This document shows positions 12,354 through 26,100 of a stretch of DNA of 64,000 nucleotides, in pieces (positions within the stretch are counted from its first letter, which is position 1; each line of letters begins with the position of its first letter). Source of the DNA: Hymenochaete sp. R1 (Eukaryota > Basidiomycota > Agaricomycetes > Hymenochaetales > Hymenochaetaceae); contig JAFREE010000046.1 in NCBI GenBank assembly GCA_019400425.1, positions 93,128 to 157,127 of the forward strand, in the 5' to 3' direction. A program made the translations under genes and the position numbers. The notes under the pieces are model-generated. The model worked only from the letters and a program-made list of their open reading frames with translations. It was not told the origin of the DNA and ran no database searches.

Positions 12354-13974
12354 CTAGACCACTTGTCTCCCCAAAGCCTGCGGTATTGAACTGATCGAGT
12401 TTGGTGGGACTATGCCCACCTCCGTAACGACCGCAGTGATATTTGCAGGTGGCGTTAAGTCGTACAACGGACTCAAGATTTCCAGATTAGGCCGTGGTTC
12501 CAGCGTGAGCCTGTCCTTCGGGATTACCTTCGGGAAAGCTGCAAGGTTAGCACCGATGCTCTCAACAGGCGCCAACTCGTTCTTCGTAAAGCCATCGAGG
12601 ATGATGGTTTCTGTGAACTTGTACGTTTCACAGCAGGTAAGGACCGGGACGCCGTTCTTCTTGGCCAGCATCGCGACAAGGGCAGTACCCGCCCGAGAGT
12701 AGATGGCGCCATCGGCATGCAGCGAGTGAGCACCGAGAAGAACGGTGCTGACTTCCGTGATGACGGATCCGAGGGCGGGGAGAAGGAGGTAGGTGCAGGG
12801 TATGTCGGCGTCTGAGAGGACGGAGAGGAGATGCTTGCCCTCCAGCATGGGTCGCGAATCGACGACGATAACAGAGAATTGTTTCCGGTCCTCACGGGCT
12901 CGCAGAAGAACTTTCTCCACTACTGATGATCTAAAATGAGATGATCAGGACGAGAATGGGACGGGAAAAGCCGTTGATTCCTCACCGCGCATATGTGAGA
13001 ATGACGTCTCCATTCTTGATTTTTTGCCCGGCAGTGTCCTGGATGACTTGATCTGCGATGATTATACGATCTCGGACGTAGTTGTCAATTTTTCGACATA
13101 ACAGATCTTTGGTCTGGTAGTGGTAGGTATTAAATTTTACGAAGAGACAATAATCAAGCTCTTACATCTTGTTCAGGCATATCGATGTCGGAGTTACTGA
13201 TTTCGAGCTTAAGCTGCCTAATGGCATTTCCCATTGTGATAGCCATGGGACGAGAAGACACGAGGTGGTTGATTTGCGGATTGAGGTGCGTCATAAGGTG
13301 TCGTGAAAGGGTAGTGTTCGGAGGTGTAGAATAATCTTGTATGACCTGCGTTTGAGGTTGGGTAAATACCATATAGGAGCAATCTTAGGATATATACGTA
13401 CCGTTTTAAACGCATTCAAAGTTGCTATACACCTCGCATTTGCACCCGTGATTTTGAAGTTTGAAAATTGTAGACCCAGACGTACAATAGCAGGATGGAT
13501 TTCCCCTTTCAAGTTCGTAGGTGGTTTAGGTTGGCCGAAATGTGAAAATATACGGAGTCCTCGCGTGGACGAATTGTCGTTTTCGCCGTGGGTCGACTCG
13601 CGTGTGTCCCTGCCGGCTCGTGAACCCGCCAGCGCAGCTCTCGAAGGAGGCTCACCACCAGAACTGGTGGGCCTTCGAGGCCTTCCTTGCTGTCCGCTGG
13701 CAGGAGAACCACCAGTAGGCTTCTCGGCGGCCTTTCCTTTGACGCCACCCTTCTCGCCCACAACATTCGCTGCGTCCTGTGCAGCTTTTTTGTTCGCGCG
13801 TTGTCTCTCCTGAAGCTCTCTCCTCTGAGCCTTGGTCATGTTTTTGGGGTTTGGTTTGTCTGCTAGTTTTTCAGCTGCTTGTCCAGCGGGCGTGGCGATA
13901 CTTTTGTGAGCTGAACTACTGGGCCCTGCCGCCCCTGGAGGTATACGCCCCGACTCTACGATTGGTGCTGCCAT
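12354..13974 (-). CDS. GCD2: Translation initiation factor eIF2B subunit delta
   Basis: This is the regulatory delta subunit of the eIF2B guanine-nucleotide exchange factor that recycles eIF2-GDP in the cytosol. The ATG at 13974 (MAAPIVESGRIPP) starts a Lys/Ala/Gly-rich N-terminal extension. The conserved core begins at RIFSHFGQPKPPTNLKGEI and continues through HPAIVRLGLQFSNFKITG, RCIATLNAFKTVIQDY, RPMAITMGNAIRQLK, KIKNGDVILTYA and FSVIVVDSRPMLEGKHLL. The C-terminal Rossmann-like half contains TYLLLPALGSVI, GADGAIYSRAGTALVA-like text and PVLTCCETYKF, ending in GRQVV at 12354. At least three introns are visible: after AFKT, before the DLLCRKI exon, and between LTYA and RSSVVEKV. Upstream it faces the exonuclease gene with 353 bp between start codons, so a shared promoter is likely. 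The family match is strong along the whole core. Confidence 0.93.
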
Positions 13975-14327
13975 CGATAAATCTATTTTTGTAGATTCGT
14001 AGTTTATAACGTAGGGTTGAGTAGTGATTGTGTCGAGCAGCCTTGAGTAACGGGTGTTAGAACTTAGAGGTAGTCGTGGTGGTGAGTCATAATTCGAGTA
14101 CGAAGTCTGTATGCGCGGATGAATGCCGTGCTGAGCGTGGGAACCCGACGAATAAGCAGCGACGCATGCAAACCGCACCCGATTCTATCTTCGCCATTGT
14201 CCACGAAGGCGAAGACGGCGACAACGAGCACGGATATCTTTATTCATACACTTGTGGAACTTAGTGACTATACTGCTCTCTCGCATAACTTATCCGGTTT
14301 CTGTATTTTTTTCTCGCTGTTCTAGAC
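13975..14327. promoter_or_regulatory. Bidirectional promoter, eIF2B delta / Rat1
   Basis: This 353 bp separates the divergent start codons of eIF2B delta (-) and the 5'-3' exonuclease (+). Both 5' UTRs and both promoters must fit here. No clear TATA box was seen. Confidence 0.55.
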
Positions 14328-14402
14328 ATGGTGCGTTCGCTCCAACTATATCCTCATGCAATGACTGACACTGACGTCGAACTTTCTTCTTCTTCTTGCA
14401 GG
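14328..14402 (+). other. Start-codon-only coding exon and first intron of Rat1
   Basis: The ATG at 14328-14330 is followed at once by GTGCGT. The 71-nt intron ends TTCTTCTTGCAG at 14401. Exon 2 begins GGT GTT CCA, giving the universal family N-terminus MGVPA. So the coding part of exon 1 is just the initiator codon. Confidence 0.85.
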
Positions 14403-17400
14403 GTGTTCCAGCGCTTTTCAGATGGTTGAGCAAGAAATACCCCAAAATTGGTGCGTCCAATGAGTTATAGGTTCTTATGATGTCTTGACAGTCTTGGAAT
14501 TTGAAGTTCTGCCTGTTGTTGAGGAGGAAGAGAAGAAAGTCGACGACCAAGACGGTAACGAAATCCCGATACCCATAGAGTACAATGGCCCCAATCCTAA
14601 TGGACTCGAGTTCGACAACCTTTACCTGGATATGAATGGCATTGTTCATCCGTGTACGCACCCAGAAGGCAAGCCGGCGCCTGAAACGGAGGAAGAAATG
14701 ATGTTGGAAATTTTTGAGTACACGGAACGAATCGTGAATATGGTTAGGCCTAGGAAAGTCCTTATGATGGCGATAGGTAAATCTTTGCTTTTGTCGCGAT
14801 GGATCTTGCCTGATATTTTGGTTCAAAGATGGTGTTGCTCCTCGGGCCAAAATGAATCAGCAACGGTCGCGCCGTTTTCGGGCTGCTCAGGAAGCAAAAG
14901 ACAAGGAAGTAGCTCGTCAAGAGTCTCTTCTTCTGTGGGAATGTGCGTATCATTCCTTTGACACCCAGGAAGGTATTGAATAGATACATCGTAGCGATGG
15001 GGAAATCCATTACTGATGACATGAAGAGCAAGAAAGCTTGGGATTCAAACGCTATCACGCCGGGCACGCCATTCATGGATCTCCTTGCACAATCGCTAAG
15101 GTATTGGGTGGTTCAAAAGATGAATACGGATCCGGGATGGAAGAACCTTGAGGTCATAATCTCCGACGCAAATGTGCCGGGAGAGGGGGAGCACAAAATC
15201 ATGGATTATATTCGTAGGCAGCGAGTCAATGCTGGGCATGACCCAAATACCCGGCATGTTATTTATGGTCTGGTATGTTAATTTTTTGTACGCCTAACTC
15301 TACACTTGTACTTATGAATGCATTTTTTTGTTTAGGATGCGGACCTTATCATGTTGTCACTTGCTACGCATGAACCACATTTTCGTGTTCTACGAGAAGA
15401 TGTATTCTTTCAGGATACGAGTCCGACTGCATGCCGTATCTGTGGCCAGGAAGGTCATTACGCAGCTAATTGTACCGGAGAAAAAAAAGTCAAAGCAGAT
15501 GAACATGATGTCAAGACAGCTTCGCCAGTTAAAAAGCCCTTCATTTTCCTCGACGTTTCCATCCTCCGTGAATACCTTGAAATTGAGCTAGACGTGCCCA
15601 ATACTCCCTTCCACTTCGACATCGAACGTGCCATTGATGACTGGGTGTTGCTCATTTTCTTCGTCGGCAACGATTTCCTTCCTCATCTCCCCTCACTCGA
15701 AATCCGTGAAGGTGCTATCGACACTCTGCTTAAGATCTGGAAAGACGAACTACCGCGAATGGGCGGGTACGTGACGAATAATGGAGAACTTGAATATCCT
15801 CGCATAGAGATCATTCTCGAAGGTCTTGCAAGGCGTGAAGACGATATCTTCAGACGTCGGAAAGAAGGTCCGCTGGACTCTTTGCTCGAATCCGTAAAGA
15901 TCATTCATTTTGACAATTCATTTTATTCATGATTGTAGCCGAGGAAAGGCAAGATCAGAATGCTAAACGCAGAAAAATTGAAGCACAGGCTCGCCAGGAC
16001 TCTGCAGTAGTTGAGGTCAAGCCGTCTGTCTTCCAGCAATCTCCTGTCACACCGACTTCTGCACAAAGTAGACAATTTCACTCTTTACCTCCTAAACCAT
16101 CCTTCGACACTTTCGAAGCTAACGCTGCTGCATTGGGCTTTGGCGCCCCACAGTCACCTGAAGTGTCTAAGACGGATGCATTAGCCGCCATACAGGGATC
16201 TGACAGTGAGTGGCTCACAAAGCGCCGCGAGATTCGAATGGCAAATCTCAGTGCGGCGGAGATGCTGAAGGCAGAAATGATGAGCGCCGTACCGGTCAGT
16301 GCCAAGGCTCGTCAGAAAGAACTTGAGGAGAAAAGACAGGCTGCGATCCGCGAGGCATCTGCGCAGGCGGCTGCTCTCCTGGCCGGTGGGCAACCACCTT
16401 CCGCCGCAGGAGGTGGAGATGTCCAGATGGAAAAGACTCTCTCACCCACTCCTCCGACTACTGTAAGCGGGGATGCAAACCAACCTGCAACTGAATCAAA
16501 GCAATTAGACGAGCCCGCAGCGACCCCCTTGATCGTCGAGAATGCGAACAAAGAGCAGGAGTCGCCGCAAGGAGTCAAGAGGAAAATAGATGAGATCGAA
16601 GCGGATGCAGATGCTGAAGGTGTCGATGACGAGAACGACCTTGCCGTGGATGAGGATGGGACGACAACAAGCGGTGACGAAAACTCGGGGTTGGCGCTCA
16701 AGATAAATCCTGATGGCAGTGTGGAACAAGAGGACAGGGTTCGGTATGTGTATTTGGCTTGCATCTTTTGGCGTTGTGTAAGCAAATACTTATCATGGAA
16801 TGATAGGTTATACGAACCTGGTTACAAAGAGCGTTACTATAGGCAGAAGTTTGGGGTGGAATTAAGCGATATTGAGGTCAGGAAAAAGTGAGTGTTTGCA
16901 GATATCTTGAAATGACTTTGTCTCTAATAAACATTAGGATTACAACGCATTACATCGAAGGAATGGCCTGGGTTTTAAAATACTATTTTCAAGGAGTGAG
17001 CAATGTTGATGTCTCAGGCTATCGGATAAGACTAATTTACGTTTAGGTGCCATCATGGACTTGGTATTATCCATTCCATTTCGCACCATTTGCAGCAGAC
17101 TTCGAAGAAGTAACGAAGATGAACATCCAGTTCAATCTTGGACAACCATTTAAACCATTTGAGCAGTTGATGGGTGTCTTTCCCCCAGCTAGGCACGTAC
17201 TCCATGATTTCAATCCTATTTACTTTTAAATTTACTGGTTCATACAGTCGTCATCATATTCCTGCTGTCTTTCAGAACCTTATGACCGAAAGTGAATCTC
17301 CCATTATCGACTTTTATCCAGAGTCATTTGAGGTAGATATGAATGGAAAGAAGATGGCGTGGCAAGGAGTAGCGCTTCTGCCTTTCATCGATGAGACTCG

Positions 17401-18527
17401 CCTTCTCGAGGCTATGGCTACCCGATACGACGGACTTGACGAGGAAGAGAAACGGAGGAACATGTGGGGCAGCAACTCGCTGTTCGTTGCTGACGAACAC
17501 CCTTTATTTCCCCAAGTTGAGAGCTTATATGCGAAGCGCAAAGACAACAATGTATGTGAACCAAAGGCTGTATTTGTTTTGAGGGCGATTACTAACATTG
17601 ACACAGCCCATTCCAATTGACCCTAAACTCAGCAATGGCATGAATGGCAGCTTGCTTCCCGACCCGAACTGTCTTCCTGGATCGACATATGAAAGCCCGC
17701 TGACAAGCCAAGGCCTTTCCGACATCTCGGGCGATTGTTCCCTCGCTGCACTTTATTTCTACCCAAAGCAACTAAAACCCCATCGTTCAGTCTTATTGTC
17801 TGGTGTACGTCATCCCTCACGCGTTCTCACTCAAGGCGACTACGAAGCGATCCGACGAGGCGGGCGCGGAAGGGGAAGAGGTCGCGATGCAGGGTTTCAT
17901 TCTATCAACAACGGACGGGAGAACGCACGGGGCGGCCACCGAGGTGGATTTTACGGCAACGCACCACCTAGTTCTTACAACTCGTACAACGATAGAGGCA
18001 GGAATGGTGGGGGTTACGGCGGCTACGGGGGATATGGCGGCAACACCCGGGGATACAATGGAGGAGGTCAACCTCCACCGCGCGGACGGGCTGATAGTAA
18101 CTCTAGGTACGGAGGACCTCCGCCGCGCTCTTATCCACCACCTCCGTTGGTGCAGGACTATGGTCGTTCGAACGGATATTCCGGTGGCGGTGGGGACAAC
18201 TATAGCAGAGGTACACCTCCGCATTATGGAGGGCAGGGTGATGGCTATGGGGGATATTCGGGACAATCATATTCTCAGAGCGGAGGATATAGGGCCGGGG
18301 GCCAAGGAGGTTATGGTGGTGATAGAGGCGGTGGAAGCGGTTATGGAGGATACGGTGGGGACACAGGCGGATACAGGAATTATGGAGGTGGTGGAGGTTA
18401 TGGTGACTACGAATCGGGGGGTAGTGGGTATAGCGGTGGTCAGCAAAACCACAGAGGCACGTACCGTGGATCGAGCCGAGGTGCTTCTAATTATAGCGGT
18501 CGAGGTCGTGGTTATGGGCGGTACTAA
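14328..18527 (+). CDS. RAT1: Nuclear 5'-3' exoribonuclease 2 (Rat1/Xrn2)
   Basis: This processive nuclear exonuclease degrades uncapped RNA, trims rRNA and snoRNA precursors and promotes transcription termination. Exon 1 supplies only the ATG (14328-14330). The intron 14331-14401 is followed by [16 protein letters not shown], the invariant start of the family. The nuclease core shows [59 protein letters not shown] and [22 protein letters not shown] zinc knuckle (C-x2-C-x4-H-x4-C, 15432-15473) is present, as in Rat1/Xrn2 but not in cytosolic Xrn1. The linker (about 16000-16740) is acidic and Ala-rich. Core 2 follows with the [19 protein letters not shown] region and [18 protein letters not shown]. 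The C-terminus (about 17850-18525) is a long RGG/GYGG tract ending near GRGYGRY. Numerous short introns are present. The gene is intact as read. Confidence 0.95.
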
Positions 18528-18820
18528 TGCACTTACTCGTTTCTCATTGTTTCAAATTGTTAATAGTGCATGCGTTCTTCACCTTTCCTTACATGAAGAT
18601 CAAGCGTTGAAGGACTTTTAGTCATGTCTTCTGCATAAGTTTTTTATTATACAAGTTTGAAATTTGGAAAGCAAAAGAAAGCACGCATTCTACCTATTGA
18701 ACCACTATAATACATGTATGCTGCAGAAAGAGCAACGAGACAATCAGTTGTTCGCAAGATAAACCACAGAAAAGTAACGAGAAAGCAATTTATTATTACT
18801 GGTGATCTTTAAGTGTCCAT

Positions 18821-21800
18821 CTACACAATGTCCTGCGTTTCCTCCCTTTTAGCATCCGGGTCGTGAGTGATATCGACATTATTTTCGTCCGTTTCCATTA
18901 GATTTTGTTGTTGTTTTCGACAAGAAAGCCAAGAAAACCACATCATAGCCCGCAACTGCAAAACATCCTCCTTCCAAACCTGTTGTTGATTCTGCTCTCG
19001 GAACTCGGTAGTGAGCAATTCACACCGTTCCACGTTCTCCGGGCTCACAAAATCACATGCGACCTTGATGCAGTCCGAATAGTTGCACACTTGGTGTGCA
19101 CAGCCCGCAGGAATGAAGACGGCCTCCCCAGGGCGCTGGTAGAGCCGATAGCTCTTCACGCCGGTTTCTTCGTACAGTCGCTCACGGAGGTCCGAATTGA
19201 GATAGAATGATTGTGCATGAATAGGATCGACTTGGTACTTTCCGCGGAAGTGCTTTGACAAGAATCCGCGGAGCAATTTCGCATCCTCTGCACGGAAAAT
19301 GTCCCAAACAGCACATCCTGGGTCGCCGCGTGGGGTTTGCTCAGCGTGAACCATTATATTCACTGCGTCAGCCATGTCCATATGCAAGCGCGTCGAACCA
19401 TTCCCACCAGGACCGTCATTAGCAGCGTAAGCATTGTACATTTTGGGACCCAAATCGGGTGCGACTGTATTCGTGGGGAAATGAGAAGCAATGTTCATTG
19501 CTCCGTCCCTTCGACAGTAACTTGGGACCGGAACTATACGATTAAAATCGTCATATAGCTCCGGAAAAGTGCTCTGGAAATCAGATGAAGGAGGCCAGTC
19601 CTACATGATAGCAACGGTGATCAGAAATGCCTCACTGTCAAATAAAAACCAAGAACCTTCAGTTTCCAACACTCTGTTCTACCCTCGTACTTTCCAAATG
19701 AATTGAAGAACTCCGCAACCGTTATCCTCTTGTTTGCATCCGTCTGACATTCCAGAATAATGCAGGCCTGCGATCCGTAATTATCGATAAAGTTCTGTGG
19801 CGACCAATCTTCTCGCACACGATTAAGGAGCCCAGTGACTACAAGCGGGGTTCCGCACGCCCATCGCTTCGTAAAGGTATCCTCTGTGAGTGATTCACCG
19901 GTGTAGTACGGAACGGGCCAGGAGGGAACAGGCGGTGGTAGTTCCTTGGTCGATGGCGGACGATGAACGTTCAGAATGTCAGAGTGCGAAGGGGGTGTTG
20001 GATTACACAGTAAACGGCATTTTCCGGCGTCATACACATCTTCATGATTCAGATGCGAATCTTCAGCCTTCTCGGTCGAATGTAAGTCATTCGAAAGGGG
20101 TAAGACTCTATTCGTGTGGAAAAGGTTTGAGGTTTCTTCGACATCTGATCGTGGTATGTCCACACTCTCATTAGCTTTGGAATCCTTTGAGACGTCGATA
20201 GTTGGTACGAGCTTGTCCATCTCGACCACAGTGATATCCAATTCGGGCTTATCAAAGCGGGTGATGGGAACGAACATTGTCGAATTATGAATGGCTTTCC
20301 TTATGCATCCAACGAAATGGTTATTATCAACCTGCCGCTTCTGCGCTTGTTGGGAACTGGTACTCGAAGGCTTTAAGTCGTTCGCGGGAGGAGAGCCGGA
20401 TATCATGCGATTGTCGAAGCTTTTGATTTTTTCATAGCATTCCTCGCAAGCCTCGCGACCACAGTTCCAGCACATCCAGGTATTAGAAAACAAAGAGGTC
20501 ATACATGTATCTATCGAATTTTTAGAACACAATTACGGAATTTTTTAACCAAAAAAAGGTAACGCACCACAAACCGCACGAACGTCAGTTTCCCTCTGTC
20601 GCTTGGCGATGAAAGGCGAGCGCTGATGCAACTGTTCTTTTCGGAGCTGTGGAAGCAGGGCTTTCGCAACGGTAGACTACGAGAAATTTGATGTCAGTTC
20701 AGTTCGCAAGTTGAAAATCATCGGGAACGAATGAAACCCACCATAATCCTCGCCGTGTGTCGCCTTTGCAATGGCACATTCCATACCTCTGGAAATAGCA
20801 TTGGTACATTGTTGGCCTTTGAATCGATGGGTTGAAAGCCAAAGTTCATCAAAGATTTGGAATCGCGTTCCCTTGTGAATAACCTGATATTTTGAAAGCG
20901 GCAAGTATCACCAGCCCAACGGCGTGTACAACTAAGGCAATGGAGCTTCGGGTCGTCTTTGTACTTGGCGGACATACACCTGGCGCTCTGTACTTCCGTG
21001 AACAGTCTCATCGTCTGCAGCGCAGTCGTGAATACTCCATTTCCCATTTGAACAGGTATGACCATGGCACCAAAACCATGTTCCTTGGCTTCAGCCGGGT
21101 CAAGTGGTTGCGTGTTTGTATTTACTTCTATATTAAGAAACAGATGAGCCATGTTTATGGGCAAGACCTTTCACAGGCTACTCACGAGATTGTGCAGTAT
21201 CCTTTTCCCTCCCTCTTCGTGGATGACCCGAACGCGATTGTGCATCTACTTCACGAAAGGGGATATGATCATGCTGTAGGGCGAAAACGCGAGATATGCA
21301 TACCATCTTCTGTATCCACCAAAGCTCGTTGCTTCTCAGAGGCAATGGGAACTCTCTTCGACGCAGATTGTTTCGGGGCTAATAAAAATGCTTTGGTCAG
21401 TCGTTTTGACTTTCCATGATGCTGGCGAGCGGGAAGGAAGACGAATTAAATTGTGGCGCCTTTGATGATGAAGCACTACTGCCAGGGCGCAAAGTCTGAA
21501 ACATAGTGGTAATTGTAGTAGTACTTACTGGTAATTTCCAAAAGTGCATCCGAATTTCCTCTTGCTCTTCTCTTCCTTTGTCGGTTTGATCCCGAGTTAC
21601 CGTTGACTTCGCCCGGTGGAGGAGGGGAGGCGTCCGATTGTGTGGATGACTTTGAGTCACTCCGTCGCGTCACATTCGAGATGCGGCCACTTTGTACATC
21701 GGAATAGGTTCGCTTGCGACCATGCACGCCATTAGGGACCTGCCATTCCGGCACTTGGGAATGGTCGCTCGAAGATGTGGTGCGCTCGCCTTGAAGTGAT

Positions 21801-23120
21801 TTCTGGGCGACTATCCGGGTTGATGCACGAGCACCAATCTGCAGACCTAGCGTGGGAGACTTGCATTAGTTCGGGTTATGCAAAGAAAGCCTGGAGGGTA
21901 ACTAGTCGTACGAGAGCCACCCGCCACCACTGCAGCCATGTAAATTGTGCTTAAACTTGACGGTCGTTCAAGCACAAGGAACAACGGGCGTCAGCGAGAG
22001 TGGGCCGCGTTGTCCCAAACAAGTAACGGAAATAACGTGACTATAAAGAATTTTGCAATTACGATTACGTCAAAAGACTAAAACCTTCTTCGCGGACGAC
22101 TCCGGAGAACGGAAGTAAAAAATAGTCATCGAAGGCACGGCATCATAGAAAGACAAATCATATGCACGACCTTTTGGAGAGACAAGGGAAACTGATTTAC
22201 CATCTTCGTCCTGAGGAGTGATTTGGTAAGAATCCTCATGATAACGACTCGTTTGTATTGGCGTACAACGCGAATAAATGGGATGCGGATGAGGGGGTAT
22301 TCTATTGGACTGTGACTGGGTAAAAAATGCACACGGCTGTTCAGAGAAAGCACCGGCATAAGCAGGGTAAAAGGTCGAGTGCTGGAAATAAAGTCGCTGA
22401 GATACAGCGCCATCCTGTTGTTTCTCATGGGAACTCAACCCACTTGACGAAGCTTTTGCGGTGGGACTGCGAGGACTGCCTAACGGCGAGGTTCTCGAGT
22501 CAGATCTAAGAGCGGTATTTGGAGAGGGGAGCTGAAATGGGAAGTGTTCAGAGTGATGTATATGCGTGTCCACAGCCGGGCCGTTTGGCACGGATGACGA
22601 ATGAAAGCGGACGGGGTCTAAATTCGCGTTGTTCATGGCACAATTAAACATGATTAGGACAATATCAGCACGATTTTAGTCAGGGAAACAGGCGAGGCGA
22701 TAACAGACCTTCGGAGCGTTCATAGTCCCGTCGGGATTCAGAAAGTATGACCGGATCACCAAGGCCCTGGATCTCTTCTCGGTGGGATGTGGACGGGGTT
22801 GTATGGGGCGCATGTTGGGTCTTTTTTGTTAATATCGATGGACTACGTACCATCGAACGTGAACGAGGTCTGGAGGCTGGTAGCATTCGATGGTTCTCCG
22901 CTGAGTCGTGAGCAATGCACTCCTCTCGACTTGACCCTAAGTCATGTTCACTACGTCGTGTCGGAAACGAGCCAATCCAGGAGTCTTGAGGAGCTGAGAA
23001 GCTCGGTGACGGCGTTGACCGCGCATCGCGTGCATGAAGACTCGGAGCCGGGTTGAGAAGCCCTTGAAGGCACATAGGATTGTTCGGAGTACGAGGGGCT
23101 GCCGCTGAAGCAGACGACAT
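18821..23120 (-). CDS. JmjC-domain histone lysine demethylase, KDM3/JMJD1-like
   Basis: This is predicted to be a nuclear Fe(II)/2-oxoglutarate-dependent demethylase, with H3K9 the usual KDM3 substrate (family knowledge). The ATG at 23120 (MSSASAAAPRTPNNPM) starts a long Ser/Pro-rich N-terminus. The first intron joins YERSE to DPVRFHSSSVPNG. A basic stretch (RQRKRRARG, about 21560) could be a nuclear signal. Cysteine clusters CLSCTRRWAGDTCRFQ (about 20930) and MCWNCGREACEECYEKI (about 20470) resemble the KDM3 zinc-finger region. The JmjC domain runs from PLVVTGLLNRVREDW to the C-terminus. Its metal ligands are visible: HMD (His 19382-19384, Asp 19376-19378) and the second His in PAGCAHQVCNYSDCIKVACDF. 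The stop is at 18821. Exons between 21150 and 22070 are only roughly placed. Confidence is high for the JmjC end and lower for the N-terminal exon structure. Confidence 0.85.
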
Positions 23121-26100
23121 CGCTCAAGTGATGGTTACAAGTTTTCTCCGGTGCTAGGTATCAATAGAGACTTCTGGTGCGTTGTCCCAGGAGGAAGGGG
23201 GGAGTAGAGTCGGAGTGGGGATCCGCGTAAGGTCATTGGAAGAAGAATGAAGCCGACTCGAGTTATAAGGAAATTCTTCGCGGAGTTTAAAATGCTTTAA
23301 TACTTTTATGGAAATGATTTGTATTTTTTGATTATTATTTTTTGAAAATTCATGACTGCTTTTGATTCCGCGCTTCTAGGATCCTTGCATCCCATCTCCA
23401 TGCTGTCCAGAACCATTCAGCCCGCGCGACAAAGCATGTCTGAGAATACTGTCACCAGTCTGAGGAAGATGCTCGACACCCCCAAAGACGCAGTTCTTTT
23501 TTTCGGAACATGGAACCACGACCGACGTTGGCTTGAAGGGCCCTCACTCCTAACTGTTCGCTACTTGCATGATCATACGACGTATTGTCCCCTGAGCTTA
23601 CGTTCAAAGTCGCCCAAGAGCGTGTGCGCTGTCTCTGAATCCGATCTTCCGGCGGTCTAGTGCTCGCCCTAAGCGTACACATCGTTTCACAACTATCAAC
23701 ACGGTCCTTTCGCATCGGTTTGCTGAGGTACTAACATCGGCAGGCCTGAGTACGTCAAATGCCAGTGGAAACGGTGAGCTCGGGCGCCCCCGTCATAGTT
23801 GGATAATTGACTTTTGTGTAGGTTCCTGCGATCGGCTATCGCGCAGAAAAAACGCGAATTGAATTCAAAAGAAAATAAAAAAACATGTTATCGTCGCTTC
23901 TTAAAACTTCTTGCTGCGATGAAGCTAACACAGTGTAAGTGGGATCACGTTCCTCGAGCACGAGGCCGCCGCCATTGCTTGCGCCAGAATCGCAAGAACT
24001 TTTATACGAATCGATAACGGCGCAAGGGATTAGTGCTAATCCTTGTTTCTCCAGGGTACCTACGGCGATTATCTGTGGAAACGACCGGATGACTCTAGCT
24101 CTCACCCCCAGCTACAATCGGATTCCAAGTTCAGCGAATAGACGATCACCTCCACTCAATATCCGAACGCCGAATGGGCCAATCGAACGAGTATTGCCAA
24201 CGAGCTTTCTCACAGTCTTAAAATGGATCGTTTCACAGGGCCACCACAAGGGGATGCGCCCCTATCAGCCACACGATTGGACTCGTCAGCAGTCGAGTCC
24301 AAGAAATAGCAGATCAGCCATGTCTCGCGCTCTGAGTGTACCGAGAGCGAATTGAAATAGAAAGCCTTGACGAGAAGGCTGTTTCCGCCCAGCGACAAGC
24401 GACGCTCCGGATTCAGCGAAGGGTTGATACGTCGTTCTGAACTGCCTCCCCTCGCCCCAGCTTCTGACGGAATGCGATTTGCACGGAGTTAGTTTTGATG
24501 ACGGAAACCCCATCAACTATCAGCAACAGCCTACCCGCCTACCCAAGTCCGATCGAAGTACGATAAGCTCTGTTAGATGACTGGTAGGCACTGAGCGTAG
24601 GAACAGGCTGTTGATTCGCCTCAAGGTTCGGGGAGTCCATTCAAGATCGACTCAGGTCATTGTGACCGTCTACGTCATTATATTACCCTTTTCCCTCGAG
24701 TGGGACGGATGATATTTGAGTTATACTTGTGTTCTCGTGGCTCACATGACTGTCGAACAAATATCTAGTTACAGATGAATACCTTCGGAAAACGGAAATC
24801 TACCTCGGGTTTTTTCCAACTCTTTTCGAGCTCGTGGATGTCTTTTCTTTCCAAAGTACCGCGGCCGTGGGGGAACAACAAAGCTTCTGAACCCCTTCAG
24901 ATCCAGGTGCTTTCTTACAGCCTCGGCGAAGAGGTCTTCCAAACCTTCGCACCTTCGCAGGCCTTTCGACACTACACTTTTCGACACCACCATGCCTGAC
25001 GCCACGCCTCCACGTACTTTGAGGTGATCCAACTTTACGTGGGGAAAAGGTCGCCGCCTTCGCGCCCACCTGACGCGCACGCATGCCGGGAGAGAGCCGC
25101 GTCGCTCGGAGGAAGTTCTTCCTTAACATTGCTGTTCCGCGCAGCTTGAATCGCCGTCTCTCCGTCGTTGACTTGACGTTTCGCGAACGAGCTTATGGTA
25201 TCGCCTCTATCAACGAAAGAATTTGAAGTTCAAAAGAACAGTCGTTGATGCGTGCAGTAAGCGTGTTGTTCGTGATCGGCGACGGGAAAGATACCGCGGG
25301 AAGGGAGTCGCAGCCGCCAACCGTTGGCATGAGTTTGCTTTCGCCAAACTTCTGAGCAAGCTAGTCACGCTTTGGGCTGACCTTAACATGTTGAAGATAG
25401 GCAAGAAGCTTCCCATGGCAATGTGCGGTGCTCGCGAAGAACGACAACTTATTCAGTTCGTCGGAGGACGGGGGTTCATATGACAAGAACAAATCAACCT
25501 TTACTTGGACGCTGTAGAAAAGAAGTTCCTCAACGAGCGATGCTTATTCAACGGCGGAATGTTTTGAGTCTCATCCTGATCCTCTTCTTGGAAAAGGCCT
25601 GTAGAGGAAAGAAGGTGAAGGGGGCTTGTTTTGGGTATTGTATAATGATTTAGGAAAGTGTTGGGATTGAATACGAGAACTCGAGCGAAGCCTGGCTCTG
25701 GTACCTTAGCACACATTGGGTTATCTGACCATGTATGAGGTACCTTCTTCACATCTCGCTTTGTATCCGTCTTTTACTTTCGGCGGCGTAAAGGCCACTT
25801 CTCCCGCACTTATTACCCAGAACATCGATAGACGAGCCGCGCGTTTTCTATTCTCTTCATTCCCCTAGACTTCGGGTTCCTGCTGAGCCTGAGTCAGCCA
25901 TAGAACAGGAAGCTACTTTATCACCCCAAACATTTTATGATCTAGCCCTAAGCAGTCACCGTGAGATAAAGCGTAGCTTTATCATAGCCTGGGTCAACGA
26001 ATTCAATCACAAAAGATGCATCTGAGTATACTAGCAGCGATGTCCGGGTTCGGGGGGACAACAACATCAATTCAAAGAACAAAGAACACGCAAACTGCGT

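Noticed and set aside
13337..13813. Plus-strand frame of 158 codons opposite eIF2B delta
   Set aside because: It lies wholly antisense to well-conserved eIF2B delta exons.
17803..18621. Long plus-strand frame overlapping the Rat1 C-terminus
   Set aside because: It is an out-of-frame shadow of the Gly-rich RGG/GYGG tract, whose base bias keeps other frames open. The Rat1 frame continues correctly to 18527.
24520..24615. Inverted CAACAGCCT/AGGCTGTTG pair as a transposon terminus or hairpin RNA
   Set aside because: Only nine bases match, the spacing is about 75 nt, and there is no target duplication or transposase nearby. It is likely chance.
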